DNA from: Streptomyces mobaraensis NBRC 13819 = DSM 40847
GTDB lineage: Bacteria > Actinomycetota > Actinomycetes > Streptomycetales > Streptomycetaceae
Assembly: GCF_017916255.1 (NCBI RefSeq)
Contig: NZ_CP072827.1
Location: forward strand, 5,295,501-5,359,500
DNA: 64,000 nucleotides
Direction of reading: 5' to 3'
Shown here: piece by piece, positions 19,101 through 29,915 of the stretch
Layout: each line of letters begins with the position of its first letter
Numbering within the stretch: the stretch's first letter is position 1
The notes under the pieces: model-generated
The model's database searches: none
What the model was told of the DNA's origin: nothing
Seen by the model: the letters and a program-made list of their open reading frames with translations, nothing else
Made by a program: the position numbers and the translations under genes

Positions 19101-19285
19101 CCGCCCCGGCCGGGCCGCTGCCGTCGCCCGCCAACCGGCTGCCGGGTGGCGGGAAGCGGGTGCTCCTCGGCGGGCCGGTGCCCGTCAATGTGCTGTTGCC
19201 GTCCGCGCTGCGGGCCGGGGGCGCGGGGGCCCTGGCCCATGCTCCATTGCGCTCAAATAGTGAGACGCCCATCCCACCCACTTGA
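16184..19285 (+). CDS. Membrane GGDEF diguanylate cyclase with degenerate EAL domain
   Basis: This protein of about 1033 residues has ten predicted TM helices (about 60-380), a PAS domain (NHFRSLVQGSSDVIMIAAP..., about 395-515), a GGDEF domain and an EAL-like domain. GGDEF is intact (RFGGDEFAAL, about 601), with a preceding RxxD inhibitory site (RAGDSTARF). The EAL domain has lost its signature: AVAAQARWRSP replaces the EALxRW motif. VYVRLSA lacks the metal-binding Asn, LDGFGSG replaces DDFGTG, and RLDRDLV replaces KIDxxFV. The protein therefore probably makes cyclic di-GMP and does not degrade it. The start is uncertain (an open frame reaches 16082). It lies directly upstream of the ilvBNC leader. 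Confidence 0.9.
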   Translation: MDDQPDAAHAPAVHVPSVHFLGGAGGVPGPARDGGAVTAQGAALPRRTAPAGGPGGRPAGASGVVSQLLLALVCGGYATGAAFGWGSPDLAKTMGDFGLSGAAVLAAVSCFWYARTRTTRFRPAWLLFAVSSGMAGFGNAVWGWYEVVLRERVPTTSPADFAFLLFAPPAIIGLLVLARRPVTRAGWVCLALDSWLIGGSLLTLSWSLALAHTAHFADETVAHAALSLAYPLLDIVLVSMVLALHFRRSSANRSAVNTAIAALALTVLCDALFTSPLLRENYRSGQILDAGWFAGYMLMAYAPWVTRQQERASGASGTAGRQAQPSSGRPIAGSLAALTPYLAAAVCTLGILYNVLDGHHVDRVVLFTGCTVVLALVVRQGIMLLDNISLTQELAQTENHFRSLVQGSSDVIMIAAPTGVLRYVSPAAAGVYGRAAEDLVGSELASLIHPEDLGRVVHEVRRFLAAPPADEPTTRIECRFRSGDGDWLNVESTVKRHHGGLIFNSRDVTERVRLQAQLQHTAEHDPLTDLPNRSLFTKRVQQALASRRVTDPGTAVLFIDLDGFKAVNDTVGHQAGDELLVQAARRLQESVRAGDSTARFGGDEFAALIIGDGTRDASAREYRIMEIADRLRLTLSQPYVVEGGTEVRVAASIGVAFAEPGITPGTLMRNADLAMYRAKQAGKGRVELYRPHLQDEVVRRAERTTRWRTALNDGEFALLHQPVVELATGRVTAVAAQARWRSPQGILFPPEEFLPGTDPDRGDESGRTAELGRWTLEKALEQAERRRAAGHAVPVYVRLSAARLVDRALPAKHFESLLLRHGMPAGGLVLELTGVDSRVPLDELERRLASLRRFGVRIALDGFGSGHAAMSALRRLPVDVLRLDRDLVDGVADSVRLRKITAGLLRIAGDLGMQSVAEGVDDAEQARALRAMGCTHAQGLAFSGPLDEHRLRQALGRGPFPVPGGPLDGDGGPAPAGPLPSPANRLPGGGKRVLLGGPVPVNVLLPSALRAGGAGALAHAPLRSNSETPIPPT

Positions 19286-19318
19286 CACCTCGCCCGTGAC
19301 AGGGAGAGGGTCGGTCCC

Positions 19319-19360
19319 ATGCGCACCCGAATTCTCGTACTTGGACAGCGCGTCGGCTGA
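19319..19360 (+). CDS. ilvBNC leader peptide (attenuator)
   Basis: This 13-codon frame (MRTRILVLGQRVG, stop TGA) is preceded by an AGGGAGAGGG ribosome binding site. It contains a run of Ile-Leu-Val-Leu codons, the amino acids made by the downstream pathway. It lies 44 bases before a U-tract terminator and 358 bases before ilvB. Ribosome stalling at these codons when branched-chain aminoacyl-tRNAs are scarce would favour an upstream alternative hairpin, such as AGCAGGC (19361-19367) / GCCTGCT (19379-19385), and allow readthrough. The mechanism is inferred from this layout. Attenuation of ilv genes by such leaders is established for enterobacteria and proposed for actinobacteria. Confidence 0.85.
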   Translation: MRTRILVLGQRVG

Positions 19361-19403
19361 AGCAGGCCGCGGTTCCCCGCCTGCTGACCCACACCGGCGC
19401 GCT

Positions 19404-19437
19404 CCCCTCGCTTGCCTTACGGCACGAGGGGTTTTTT
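19404..19437 (+). terminator. Attenuator terminator in the ilvB leader
   Basis: A hairpin with arms CCCCTCG (19404-19410) and CGAGGGG (19425-19431) has an inner TGCC/GGCA stem. It is followed at once by six T (19432-19437). Such a U-tract is rare in this GC-rich genome. The remaining 281 bases to ilvB (19438-19718) hold the distal leader, with no gene. Confidence 0.88.
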
Positions 19438-19718
19438 GTTGCACCGACACCTCCACGACACCTCCACCGAGACTCCACCGTCCGACGGGACCGCGACGAA
19501 GCGGTTCCCCCGCAGCAGCGGCTCGCGGCGGCCCGACCGGGTCCCGCGGCAGCTCCTAGCCGTCCGAAGCAGTCCGAAGCAGCCGATGCGGTCGTATCCC
19601 TCGCGTCCCGCGCGTCCGTCGCATCAGTCCCTCGAAGCGTCCGTCCAGCAGCCGTCAGCGTCCACAGCGTCCGTCCAGTAGCCGTCCAGCAGTACGAATC
19701 TCCGAGAAGAGAAGGTCG

Positions 19719-23232
<3,514 letters not shown>

Positions 23233-23270
23233 TCCCTCAGTGACCCCTCGGTGATCCCTCGGTGATCCCC

Positions 23271-23311
23271 GGTTCCGGTGGGGCCGCTTGGAGTGCGGCC
23301 CCACCGGAACC
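23271..23311 (+). terminator. Terminator after ilvC
   Basis: Perfect 17-bp stem, GGTTCCGGTGGGGCCGC / GCGGCCCCACCGGAACC, with a 7-base loop. It is preceded by short direct repeats of CCCTCGGTGAT (23245-23268). The rest of the 320-bp interval up to serA shows no gene; it should carry the serA promoter. Confidence 0.88.
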
Positions 23312-23552
23312 TCCCCCGCCCGGTTGTCCACGGTGGCCGGTCCTGTGGAGTGATCCTTGCGAAACGGAGCAGGACGCCCGCCCGTCCGCCGATACACTTC
23401 TCCGCAACAAAGCGCGTCAGGCTCACAGCGTCGTGCGTCTCCAACGCGGCTGCGCCCCTTCACGCCTGCGGCCGTCGGGACGGCCGTCATTCCCCCGTGC
23501 CCCCCACGGCACGGCCCGGGAAACCCATGGACCAGTGAGGACTGAGGACCCC

Positions 23553-25157
23553 GTGAGCACTGCTTCGACCCGCAAACCCGTCGTACTCATCGCCGAGGAA
23601 CTCTCGCCCGCCACCGTCGACGCGCTCGGCCCGGACTTCGAGATCCGGCACTGCGACGGCGCCGACCGAGCCGACCTGCTGGCCTCCATCGTGGACGTCG
23701 ACGCCGTCCTCGTACGCTCCGCCACGAAGATCGACGCCGAGGCGGTCGCCGCCGCCAAGCGGCTGCGGGTCGTCGCCCGCGCCGGCGTCGGCCTCGACAA
23801 CGTGGACGTCTCCGCCGCCACCAAGGCCGGCGTGATGGTCGTCAACGCCCCCACCTCCAACATCGTCACCGCCGCCGAGCTCGCCTGCGGCCTGCTCATC
23901 GCCACCGCCCGCAACATCCCGCAGGCCAACGCCGCGCTGAAGAACGGCGAATGGCAGCGGTCCAAGTACACGGGCGTGGAGCTGTCCGAGAAGACGCTCG
24001 GCGTGGTCGGCCTCGGCCGCATCGGCGTGCTCGTCGCCCAGCGGATGGCCGCCTTCGGCATGAAGGTCGTCGCCTACGACCCCTACGTCCAGCCCGCCCG
24101 CGCCGCGCAGATGGGCGTCCGCCTCTGTACCCTCGACGAGCTGCTGGAGACGGCCGACTTCATCACCGTCCACCTGCCCAAGACCCCCGAGACGCTCGGC
24201 CTGATCGGCGACGAGGCGCTCCGCAAGGTCAAGCCGTCGGTGCGCATCGTCAACGCCGCGCGCGGCGGCATCGTCGACGAGACCGCGCTCGCGGCGGCGT
24301 TGAAGGAGGGCCGGGTCGCCGGCGCGGGCCTGGACGTCTACGCGTCCGAGCCGTGCACCGACTCGCCCCTCTTCGAGTTCGACAGCGTCGTGGCCACCCC
24401 GCACCTGGGCGCCTCCACGGGCGAGGCCCAGGAGAAGGCGGGCATCTCCGTCGCCAAGTCGGTGCGGCTGGCCCTCGCCGGCGAGCTGGTGCCGGACGCG
24501 GTCAACGTGCAGGGCGGCGTCATCGCCGAGGACGTCAAGCCGGCGCTGCCGCTCGCCGAGAAGCTGGGCCGCATCTTCACGGCCCTGGCCGGCGAGGTCG
24601 CCGTCCGCCTCGACGTCGAGGTCTACGGCGAGCTCACCCAGCACGACGTCAAGGTCCTCGAACTCTCCGCCCTCAAGGGCGTCTTCGAGGACATCGTCGA
24701 CGAGACCGTCTCCTACGTGAACGCCCCCCTCTTCGCCCAGGAGCGCGGCGTCGAGGTCCGCCTCACCACGGCCTCCGAGTCCCCGGAGCACCGCAACGTC
24801 GTCACCGTCCGCGGCACTCTCTCCGGCGGCGACGAGGTCTCCATCTCCGGCACCCTCGCCGGCCCCAAGCACCTCCAGAAGATCGTCGCCGTCGGCGAGA
24901 AGGACGTCGACCTCGCCCTCGCCGACCACATGGCCTTCCTCCGCTACGTCGACCGCCCCGGCGTCGTCGGCACCATCGGCCGCATCCTCGGCGAGGCGGG
25001 CATCAACATCGCCGGCATGCAGGTGTCGCGGGCGACGGAGGGCGGCGAGGCCCTGGTCGCCCTGACGGTCGACGAGTCGATCCCGCTCCCCGTACTCGCC
25101 GAGATCGCCGACGAGATCGGCGCGGCGTCGGCACGGGCGGTGAACCTGGCGGACTGA
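23553..25157 (+). CDS. serA: D-3-phosphoglycerate dehydrogenase (long form with ACT domain)
   Basis: The 534-residue enzyme catalyses the first step of serine synthesis. The substrate and NAD domains include GVVGLGRIGVLVAQRMAAFG. The catalytic Arg is in NAARGGIVDETAL, the Glu in DVYASEP and the His in TPHLGASTGEAQEKAG. They are followed by an intervening domain and a C-terminal ACT domain (DRPGVVGTIGRILGEAGINIAGMQVSRATEGG) for allosteric control. GTG 23553 is chosen because the conserved protein starts with STASTRKPVVLIAEELSPAT behind a GAGGACTGAGGA site. It has its own promoter region downstream of the ilvC terminator. Confidence 0.97.
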   Translation: MSTASTRKPVVLIAEELSPATVDALGPDFEIRHCDGADRADLLASIVDVDAVLVRSATKIDAEAVAAAKRLRVVARAGVGLDNVDVSAATKAGVMVVNAPTSNIVTAAELACGLLIATARNIPQANAALKNGEWQRSKYTGVELSEKTLGVVGLGRIGVLVAQRMAAFGMKVVAYDPYVQPARAAQMGVRLCTLDELLETADFITVHLPKTPETLGLIGDEALRKVKPSVRIVNAARGGIVDETALAAALKEGRVAGAGLDVYASEPCTDSPLFEFDSVVATPHLGASTGEAQEKAGISVAKSVRLALAGELVPDAVNVQGGVIAEDVKPALPLAEKLGRIFTALAGEVAVRLDVEVYGELTQHDVKVLELSALKGVFEDIVDETVSYVNAPLFAQERGVEVRLTTASESPEHRNVVTVRGTLSGGDEVSISGTLAGPKHLQKIVAVGEKDVDLALADHMAFLRYVDRPGVVGTIGRILGEAGINIAGMQVSRATEGGEALVALTVDESIPLPVLAEIADEIGAASARAVNLAD

Positions 25158-25167
25158 CGTCCAGGGG

Positions 25168-25224
25168 CGCTTCGCGCGGTTGTCCTCAAGCGCCGGACGG
25201 GCTGACTTGCCAGCCCGTCCGGCG
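25168..25224. repeat. Dispersed Streptomyces repeat, copy 1 (also terminator of serA)
   Basis: The unit begins CGCTTCGCGCGGTTGTCCTC and ends in a perfect hairpin CGCCGGACGGGCT (25191-25203) / AGCCCGTCCGGCG (25212-25224). The second copy at 27385-27439 is inverted. This palindrome-tailed unit recurs in intergenic regions of many Streptomyces genomes (from memory) and is well placed to terminate serA. Confidence 0.8.
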
Positions 25225-25235
25225 TTCGCCGTTCT

Positions 25236-25529
25236 TCAGGACGTCCGGCTCTGCCGATGCGGGTGTTCCTCCACATGCCCGTCCCAGGCGGCTCGGAGAC
25301 CCATGGACAGTTCGGGAAGTCCGGTCGCCTTGGCCACCGCGATCTTGCCGGCGTATCGCGCGCAGATGCCGCACTCTTCTCGCGTGGGGAAGAGAAGCGG
25401 TCCGCTGGAGTGCGGGACCGGGACGACCGGGCCCAGGCCCCACATCGGCGGAGGGCTCGCGTAAGCCCTTTTGGCGACGGCTCGTTCGGGGAGCTTGTGT
25501 GCCGGTCGTGCTTGAGCCGCGTCGTCCAT
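25236..25529 (-). CDS. Small CxxC protein, regulator-associated
   Basis: This 97-residue protein starts at an ATG preceded by GGGAG. It contains PPPMWGLGPVVPVPHSS followed by a CGIC pair (REECGICARYAGKIAVAKATG) and ends in a His-rich HVEEHPHRQ. Short proteins with a CxxC knuckle downstream of XRE regulators are common in Streptomyces, but no function is known. It lies 118 bases downstream of the XRE gene on the same strand and is probably cotranscribed. The Cys pair with the C-terminal His residues could bind zinc; this is inference. Confidence 0.65.
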   Translation of the reverse strand: MDDAAQARPAHKLPERAVAKRAYASPPPMWGLGPVVPVPHSSGPLLFPTREECGICARYAGKIAVAKATGLPELSMGLRAAWDGHVEEHPHRQSRTS

Positions 25530-25647
25530 ATCGAGCTCCCTGGGTCTCCGTGTGCTGACGGTGGGAGACCGTAGGGGGCGCGATGGCAGGCGTAGGGGAC
25601 TGGACGTCCCCCTGCCTTCCGCCAGGACGCTTGTCCCCGAGCGGCCC

Positions 25648-26877
25648 TCAGGCGGCCACGCCGACGGCTTCCGCGAGGGCGACCGCGTCGGCCTTGAGGG
25701 GGCCGGACGCCGTTCGGACGAGGCTCGCCGCGAGGCTGCGGGCGGTCGGGACGTAACGGATGCCCTCGGGCGTCACCTGGTGGGCCCGGCCCAGGTAGTG
25801 GACGGCCGCCGCCGTCTCCCGCTTCTGCGCGTGTCCCGCGGCGATGTCCAGGAGCAGCCGCGAACGCCGTTCCAGCGACGTGATCTTTTCGGGGGCGATG
25901 TTCTCCGCACGGCGCAGCGCCTCGCCGGGATTGAGGAGCCCCACGCCGATGCCGACGCCGTGGACGGCGACGTTCGAGGCGTCGAACGCCGACTGCGGGT
26001 GGCTGTAGTCGCCCGGCAGCCGTCGTGCGGTGCGGTCGGCCTCGGCGAGGTAACGCTCGGCGTCGCCGGACCGGCCGTCCAGGCCGCAGGAGATGGCGGC
26101 CTGGAGGTTCAGCGCGCCGTAGACGCTCGTGAGCTCGGCGTCACCCCGGTCGAGTTCACCGCGCAGGATCTCCATCCCCGCCTCGTCGGTCCGTACGGCT
26201 TCCTCGGCGAAACCGGCCGCACGTTGGCCGATGGCGGTGGACCAAGCCGCCAAGGCGAGCGCCACGGGCTGGTCGGCTTCCTCGCTGTGGGCTCGCCCGC
26301 GGTCCAGGGCGATCCAGTACAACTCCGGCTCGCAGATGTGCGCGAGCAGACGTTGGACGAGCCGATACAGATCGGCGGTGGCCGCGTGGGCGGCCCGCCG
26401 CTCGTTCCCCTGGTGCGCCTTGACGCAGGCGTGGGCGTCGCGGACGAGGTCGGGCAGCAGGGCGCCGACCTCGGTGCGTTGGTGCGTGCTGGTGTGCCAC
26501 AGTCGCCACGCTGAGACCACGCGGTCTTTGAGTGCTCCCGGAGTGATCGCTCCCACGGTCGGCGCGGTGGTGAAGGACGCGCCGTGCAGGGCCGACCGGA
26601 TGGCCGGCACGGCGCTATGCGACAGCTTGCCTGTTCCGTCGGCGGGGATGCTCAGCTCGCCGCCGGTCAACATGCTCACGTCGGGGACGCGCAGGGCGTT
26701 CGCCAGCCGTACGAGGTGGGTGATCGACCGGAGTTCGCGGTCCCCGTTCTCGATTTTCTTGAGCCAGTCGGACGAGCGGCCGACAAGGCCCGCCAGCACC
26801 GGCAGGGACAGTCCGCGTCGTTCGCGCAGGACGCGGATGCGCTCGCCGGTCGTCAGCTCCGAGGGAAGATCAGTCAT
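25648..26877 (-). CDS. XRE family regulator with TPR-like C-terminal domain
   Basis: This is a protein of about 409 residues. The N-terminal helix-turn-helix is GERIRVLRERRGLSLPVLAGLVGRSSDWLKKIENGDRELRSI (about 9-50). A long helical region follows, with TPR-like packing and conserved Ala/Leu patterns (about 120-400). ATG 26877 is preferred over 26883 because GGGAG then has an 8-base spacing. Such proteins typically pair with small downstream genes, here the CxxC protein at 25236. The unit lies between inverted copies of a dispersed repeat, so it may be a later insertion. Confidence 0.85.
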   Translation of the reverse strand: MTDLPSELTTGERIRVLRERRGLSLPVLAGLVGRSSDWLKKIENGDRELRSITHLVRLANALRVPDVSMLTGGELSIPADGTGKLSHSAVPAIRSALHGASFTTAPTVGAITPGALKDRVVSAWRLWHTSTHQRTEVGALLPDLVRDAHACVKAHQGNERRAAHAATADLYRLVQRLLAHICEPELYWIALDRGRAHSEEADQPVALALAAWSTAIGQRAAGFAEEAVRTDEAGMEILRGELDRGDAELTSVYGALNLQAAISCGLDGRSGDAERYLAEADRTARRLPGDYSHPQSAFDASNVAVHGVGIGVGLLNPGEALRRAENIAPEKITSLERRSRLLLDIAAGHAQKRETAAAVHYLGRAHQVTPEGIRYVPTARSLAASLVRTASGPLKADAVALAEAVGVAA

Positions 26878-27028
26878 GGGCACGCTCCCTTGACGGCCGC
26901 AGCCTTACTTGTACTCGCAGCGTACGCACGGAGTGCTGGGCCGCACATGGGAAACGTTTTTCCGCGAGTGCCGCGCACGGCGCCCGCCCGGGCGCGATCC
27001 CGGTTTGCTTAACGGAAGTCAGGTAAGC

Positions 27029-27346
27029 GTGAGAAGAATCGATGCATCCGAGTTTCGTGGGACGCCACAGAGATATGTGGCCGAGTTGGGTCTGACGACC
27101 GAACAACTCGTCTCGCGGTGGGGACGCGAGGAAATCACCCACGACGACCTGGGGCCGTGGTTCACGTTCGCCTTCGCTCTCGACGGCGGGACCTTGGCCG
27201 CCCTGGTCCGGGAAGTCGACAACGCGCCGTCTCCGGGCTACATCCTGACTGCCATAGGGCGGCAGGAGCCACGCGTGACGCTGGCGGAGTTTCTGGCGGA
27301 GTCGGGTCTCGACGGGGACCGCGTGCTGCGTGAGGGATTCGAGTGA
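27029..27346 (+). CDS. Hypothetical protein
   Basis: A GTG start behind GGAAGTCAGGT gives a 105-residue acidic protein (VRRIDASEFRGTPQRYVAELGLTTEQLVSRWGREEITHDDLGPWFTF...). The reading frame extends further upstream, but that part does not look coding. The protein is mixed alpha/beta, with no signal peptide or membrane segment. I do not recognise the family. It is divergent from the XRE regulator (about 150 bases apart) and lies inside the same repeat-bounded segment; codon use is a little less GC-biased than in the flanking core genes. Confidence 0.55.
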   Translation: MRRIDASEFRGTPQRYVAELGLTTEQLVSRWGREEITHDDLGPWFTFAFALDGGTLAALVREVDNAPSPGYILTAIGRQEPRVTLAEFLAESGLDGDRVLREGFE

Positions 27347-27384
27347 GCACGGCTTGATCACCCTTGCCTCATGGCGTAGGCGAA

Positions 27385-27439
27385 CGCCGGACGGGCTGAA
27401 CTCAGCCCGTCCGGCGTTTGAGGACAACCGCGCGAAGCG
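27385..27439. repeat. Dispersed Streptomyces repeat, copy 2 (inverted)
   Basis: Reverse complement of the unit at 25168-25224, with two or three mismatches in the hairpin loop. The hairpin arms CGCCGGACGGGCT and AGCCCGTCCGGCG are identical. The two copies bracket the XRE/CxxC/hypothetical segment. Confidence 0.8.
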
Positions 27440-27452
27440 TGGTTTCGGGGGT

Positions 27453-27470
27453 GCGGGGGCTCGCCCCCGC
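27453..27470 (-). terminator. Terminator after the MFS exporter gene
   Basis: Perfect hairpin GCGGGGGC-TC-GCCCCCGC, 30 bases past the stop codon of the minus-strand MFS gene. Confidence 0.65.
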
Positions 27471-27499
27471 AAGAAACGGTGAAAGGGCGGGGCCGGGGG

Positions 27500-29068
27500 C
27501 TACCTCCCCGCAGCGACCGGCGCCTCGGAAGGCGCCTGCGAAAGCGCCTCGGACGGCGCCTCCGCGCGGCCCCGCAGGAGCCGTACCGACACCGCCGCTC
27601 CGGTGAGGAGGACGAGTGCCGCGCCCACCGCGGCGACGTGCATCCCGTGGACGAACCCGTCCCGGGCGACCGAGAGCACCACCGCCCCGGACCGTCCGGG
27701 CAGCCGTCCCGCGACCGCCGTCGCGCCGGTCAGCGTCTCGCGGACGGTGGCGAGTTCGCCGTGCGGGAGGGTGGGGGAGAGGCCGTCGGAGACGTCGTGC
27801 CGGTAGACGGCCATGCCGATGGTGCCGAAGACGGCCATGCCCAGGGCCCCGCCGAACTCCTGGCCGGTCTCCAGCAGGGCGGCGGCCGAGCCGGCCTTCT
27901 CCGGGGGCGTGGCGCCGAGGGCCAGGTCGGAGACGAGGGCCGCGACGGTGACGATGCCGCAGGCGATGACCGCGCAGGAGATCAGGGTGAGGGTCAGGGA
28001 GGACGCGTCGGTGCCGAGGAGGAGAGCGAAGCCGGCCGCCGTGATGACGAAGCCGGTGGCGATCACGTACGCCCGGTCCACCCGCTGGGCCGCGACCGTG
28101 GCCAGCGGGCCGGCCGCGCCCACGGCGAGGGAGGGCAGTGTGCCCCAGAGCGCCGCCTCCAGCGGGCCCTTGCCCAGGACCGACTGGAGGTACTGGGTGG
28201 TGAAGTACGAGGAGCCCATCATGGCGAACATCGCGAGGGTGTTGAGGCCGATGCCCGCCCCGAAAGCCCGGTGGCGGAACAGTTCGCGGCTGATCATCGC
28301 GGACCGCCCGCCGCGCTGCCGCCGGACGAACGCCACGCCGAGCGCCAGGCCGGCGAGCACCCAGAGCAGCCGGGACACGGCGAAGCCGTCGGCCGCCATC
28401 TCCTTGACGCCGTAGATCGTCGGAAGCACGGCACCCATCGACAGCACCACGCTCGCCAGGTCGAAGCGGCCGGGGCGCGGGTCCTTGAACTCCGGAACCA
28501 GGAGCGGCGCGCAGACCAGCAGCAGCACCATCGCGGGCACGTTGAGCAGGAAGACCGAACCCCACCAGAAGTGCTTGAGCATCACCCCGCCGAGCACCGA
28601 ACCGAGCGCGATGCCGCCGGCCATGGCCGCGGACCAGATGCCGACCGCCTTGGCGCGCTGGGCGTCGTCGCGGAACATGTTGCGCACCAGCCCCATCGTG
28701 CTCGGCATCAGCGTCGCGCCGCCGATCCCCAGCACGAACCGCGCCGCGATCAGCATCTCCGCGCTCTGCGCGTAGGCCGCGGCGACGGAGGCCGTGCCGA
28801 AGGCGGCGGCGCCCAGCAGCAGGAGCCTGCGGCGGCCGATCCGGTCGCCCAGCGAACCCATCGTCATCAGCAGTCCGGCCAGGGCGAACGCGTAGCTGTC
28901 GAAGATCCAGAGCTGCTGGGTGCTGCTCGCGCCCAGGTCCCGGGTGATGGCCGGGACGGCGAAGAAGAGGACGGACGTGTCCATCGAGACCAGGAGGAGG
29001 GGCAGCAGGAGGACGGCGAAGGCGGTCCACTCCTTGCGCCCGGCACGCGTCGTGCTGGGGTTCGTCAT
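27500..29068 (-). CDS. MFS drug exporter, DHA2 (14-TM, EmrB/QacA) family
   Basis: This is a 522-residue integral membrane protein. The first helix LLLPLLLVSMDTSVLFFAVPAI carries the SMD/T motif of DHA2 antiporters. The cytoplasmic loop motif A is GSLGDRIGRRRLLLLG, and motif C is GIALGSVLGGVML in helix 5. About 14 hydrophobic segments are visible. It exports hydrophobic drugs or dyes in exchange for protons. It is divergent from a TetR regulator with duplicated sites in the shared promoter, the standard arrangement for an inducible pump. The substrate is unknown. Confidence 0.93.
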   Translation of the reverse strand: MTNPSTTRAGRKEWTAFAVLLLPLLLVSMDTSVLFFAVPAITRDLGASSTQQLWIFDSYAFALAGLLMTMGSLGDRIGRRRLLLLGAAAFGTASVAAAYAQSAEMLIAARFVLGIGGATLMPSTMGLVRNMFRDDAQRAKAVGIWSAAMAGGIALGSVLGGVMLKHFWWGSVFLLNVPAMVLLLVCAPLLVPEFKDPRPGRFDLASVVLSMGAVLPTIYGVKEMAADGFAVSRLLWVLAGLALGVAFVRRQRGGRSAMISRELFRHRAFGAGIGLNTLAMFAMMGSSYFTTQYLQSVLGKGPLEAALWGTLPSLAVGAAGPLATVAAQRVDRAYVIATGFVITAAGFALLLGTDASSLTLTLISCAVIACGIVTVAALVSDLALGATPPEKAGSAAALLETGQEFGGALGMAVFGTIGMAVYRHDVSDGLSPTLPHGELATVRETLTGATAVAGRLPGRSGAVVLSVARDGFVHGMHVAAVGAALVLLTGAAVSVRLLRGRAEAPSEALSQAPSEAPVAAGR

Positions 29069-29091
29069 GGGCAGGACTATACGGATGTATT

Positions 29092-29134
29092 AAACGGTTG
29101 TCTATGACGCTTGTATAAGACGGTCGTCCATGAC
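29092..29134. promoter_or_regulatory. Duplicated TetR site between MFS exporter and TetR gene
   Basis: Direct repeats AAACGGTTGTCTATGAC (29092-29108) and AGACGGTCGTCCATGAC (29118-29134), matching at 14 of 17 positions. They lie in the 96-bp divergent promoter. Their 26-bp spacing places both on nearly the same DNA face. Confidence 0.6.
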
Positions 29135-29164
29135 ATGCGTATGAGCGGCGGTTACGCTTCCGCC

Positions 29165-29761
29165 ATGGGACATCGCGAAGACCTGCTGGAGGGCGCCAAG
29201 CGCTGCCTGCTCGACAAGGGCTGGGTACGCACCACCGCGCGCGACATCGTGGCCGCCTCCGGCGCCAACCTGGCCTCCATCGGCTATCACTACGGCTCGA
29301 AGGACGCGCTGATGATGGCCGCGTTCATCCAGCTCACGGAGGAGTGGGGGGAGCGGGTGGGCCGGGCGCTGGCCGCCGGCGCGGCACCCGACGCCTCGCA
29401 CGACGAGCGGATGGCGGCCTGCTGGGACTCGCTGCTCGACGGGTTCGCGAACGACCGCGCGTTCTGGGCCGCCCAGTTCGAGATGATCGGCCAGCTCCCC
29501 AACCGCCCCGAGGTCCGCGAGCAGTTCGCCGCGGTGCTGCCGAGCGGCCGCGAGGGCATCGTGGCCATCTTCGAGGGCGTCGAGGACGACAAGGTGCCCG
29601 CCGTCGCGTCCCGCACCGTCGGTTCCGTCATCCACGCCCTGTTCATCGGGCTGTGGGTGCAGTGGCTCATCGACCCGGCGGTCGCGCCGCGCGGCAAGGA
29701 CATCGTCGAGGGGATGCGGCGCATCGTCGAGGGGCGGGTGCTCGACCCGAGCGAGGCGTAG
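29165..29761 (+). CDS. TetR/AcrR family regulator of the adjacent exporter
   Basis: The 198-residue protein starts MGHREDLLEGAKRCLLDKGWVRTTARDIVAASGANLASIGYHYGSKDALMMAAF, the TetR DNA-binding domain. A helical effector domain follows. Its divergent partner is the MFS exporter, and duplicated candidate operators lie between them. It most likely represses the pump until a drug-like ligand binds. Confidence 0.93.
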   Translation: MGHREDLLEGAKRCLLDKGWVRTTARDIVAASGANLASIGYHYGSKDALMMAAFIQLTEEWGERVGRALAAGAAPDASHDERMAACWDSLLDGFANDRAFWAAQFEMIGQLPNRPEVREQFAAVLPSGREGIVAIFEGVEDDKVPAVASRTVGSVIHALFIGLWVQWLIDPAVAPRGKDIVEGMRRIVEGRVLDPSEA

Positions 29762-29915
29762 GCGTGCGGGCGGCAGGGGGTGCCCGGACCGCGGTCCAGC
29801 GCGCCCGGATTGTGGTCTCACGTGGCCGGAATCCGGTCACGCCCCATGGACGGGTGCGGAACCCTCCGCTCTAATGGTTGCCCAAGGATACCAGTCCGCT
29901 TGCCGGAGGTCGTCC

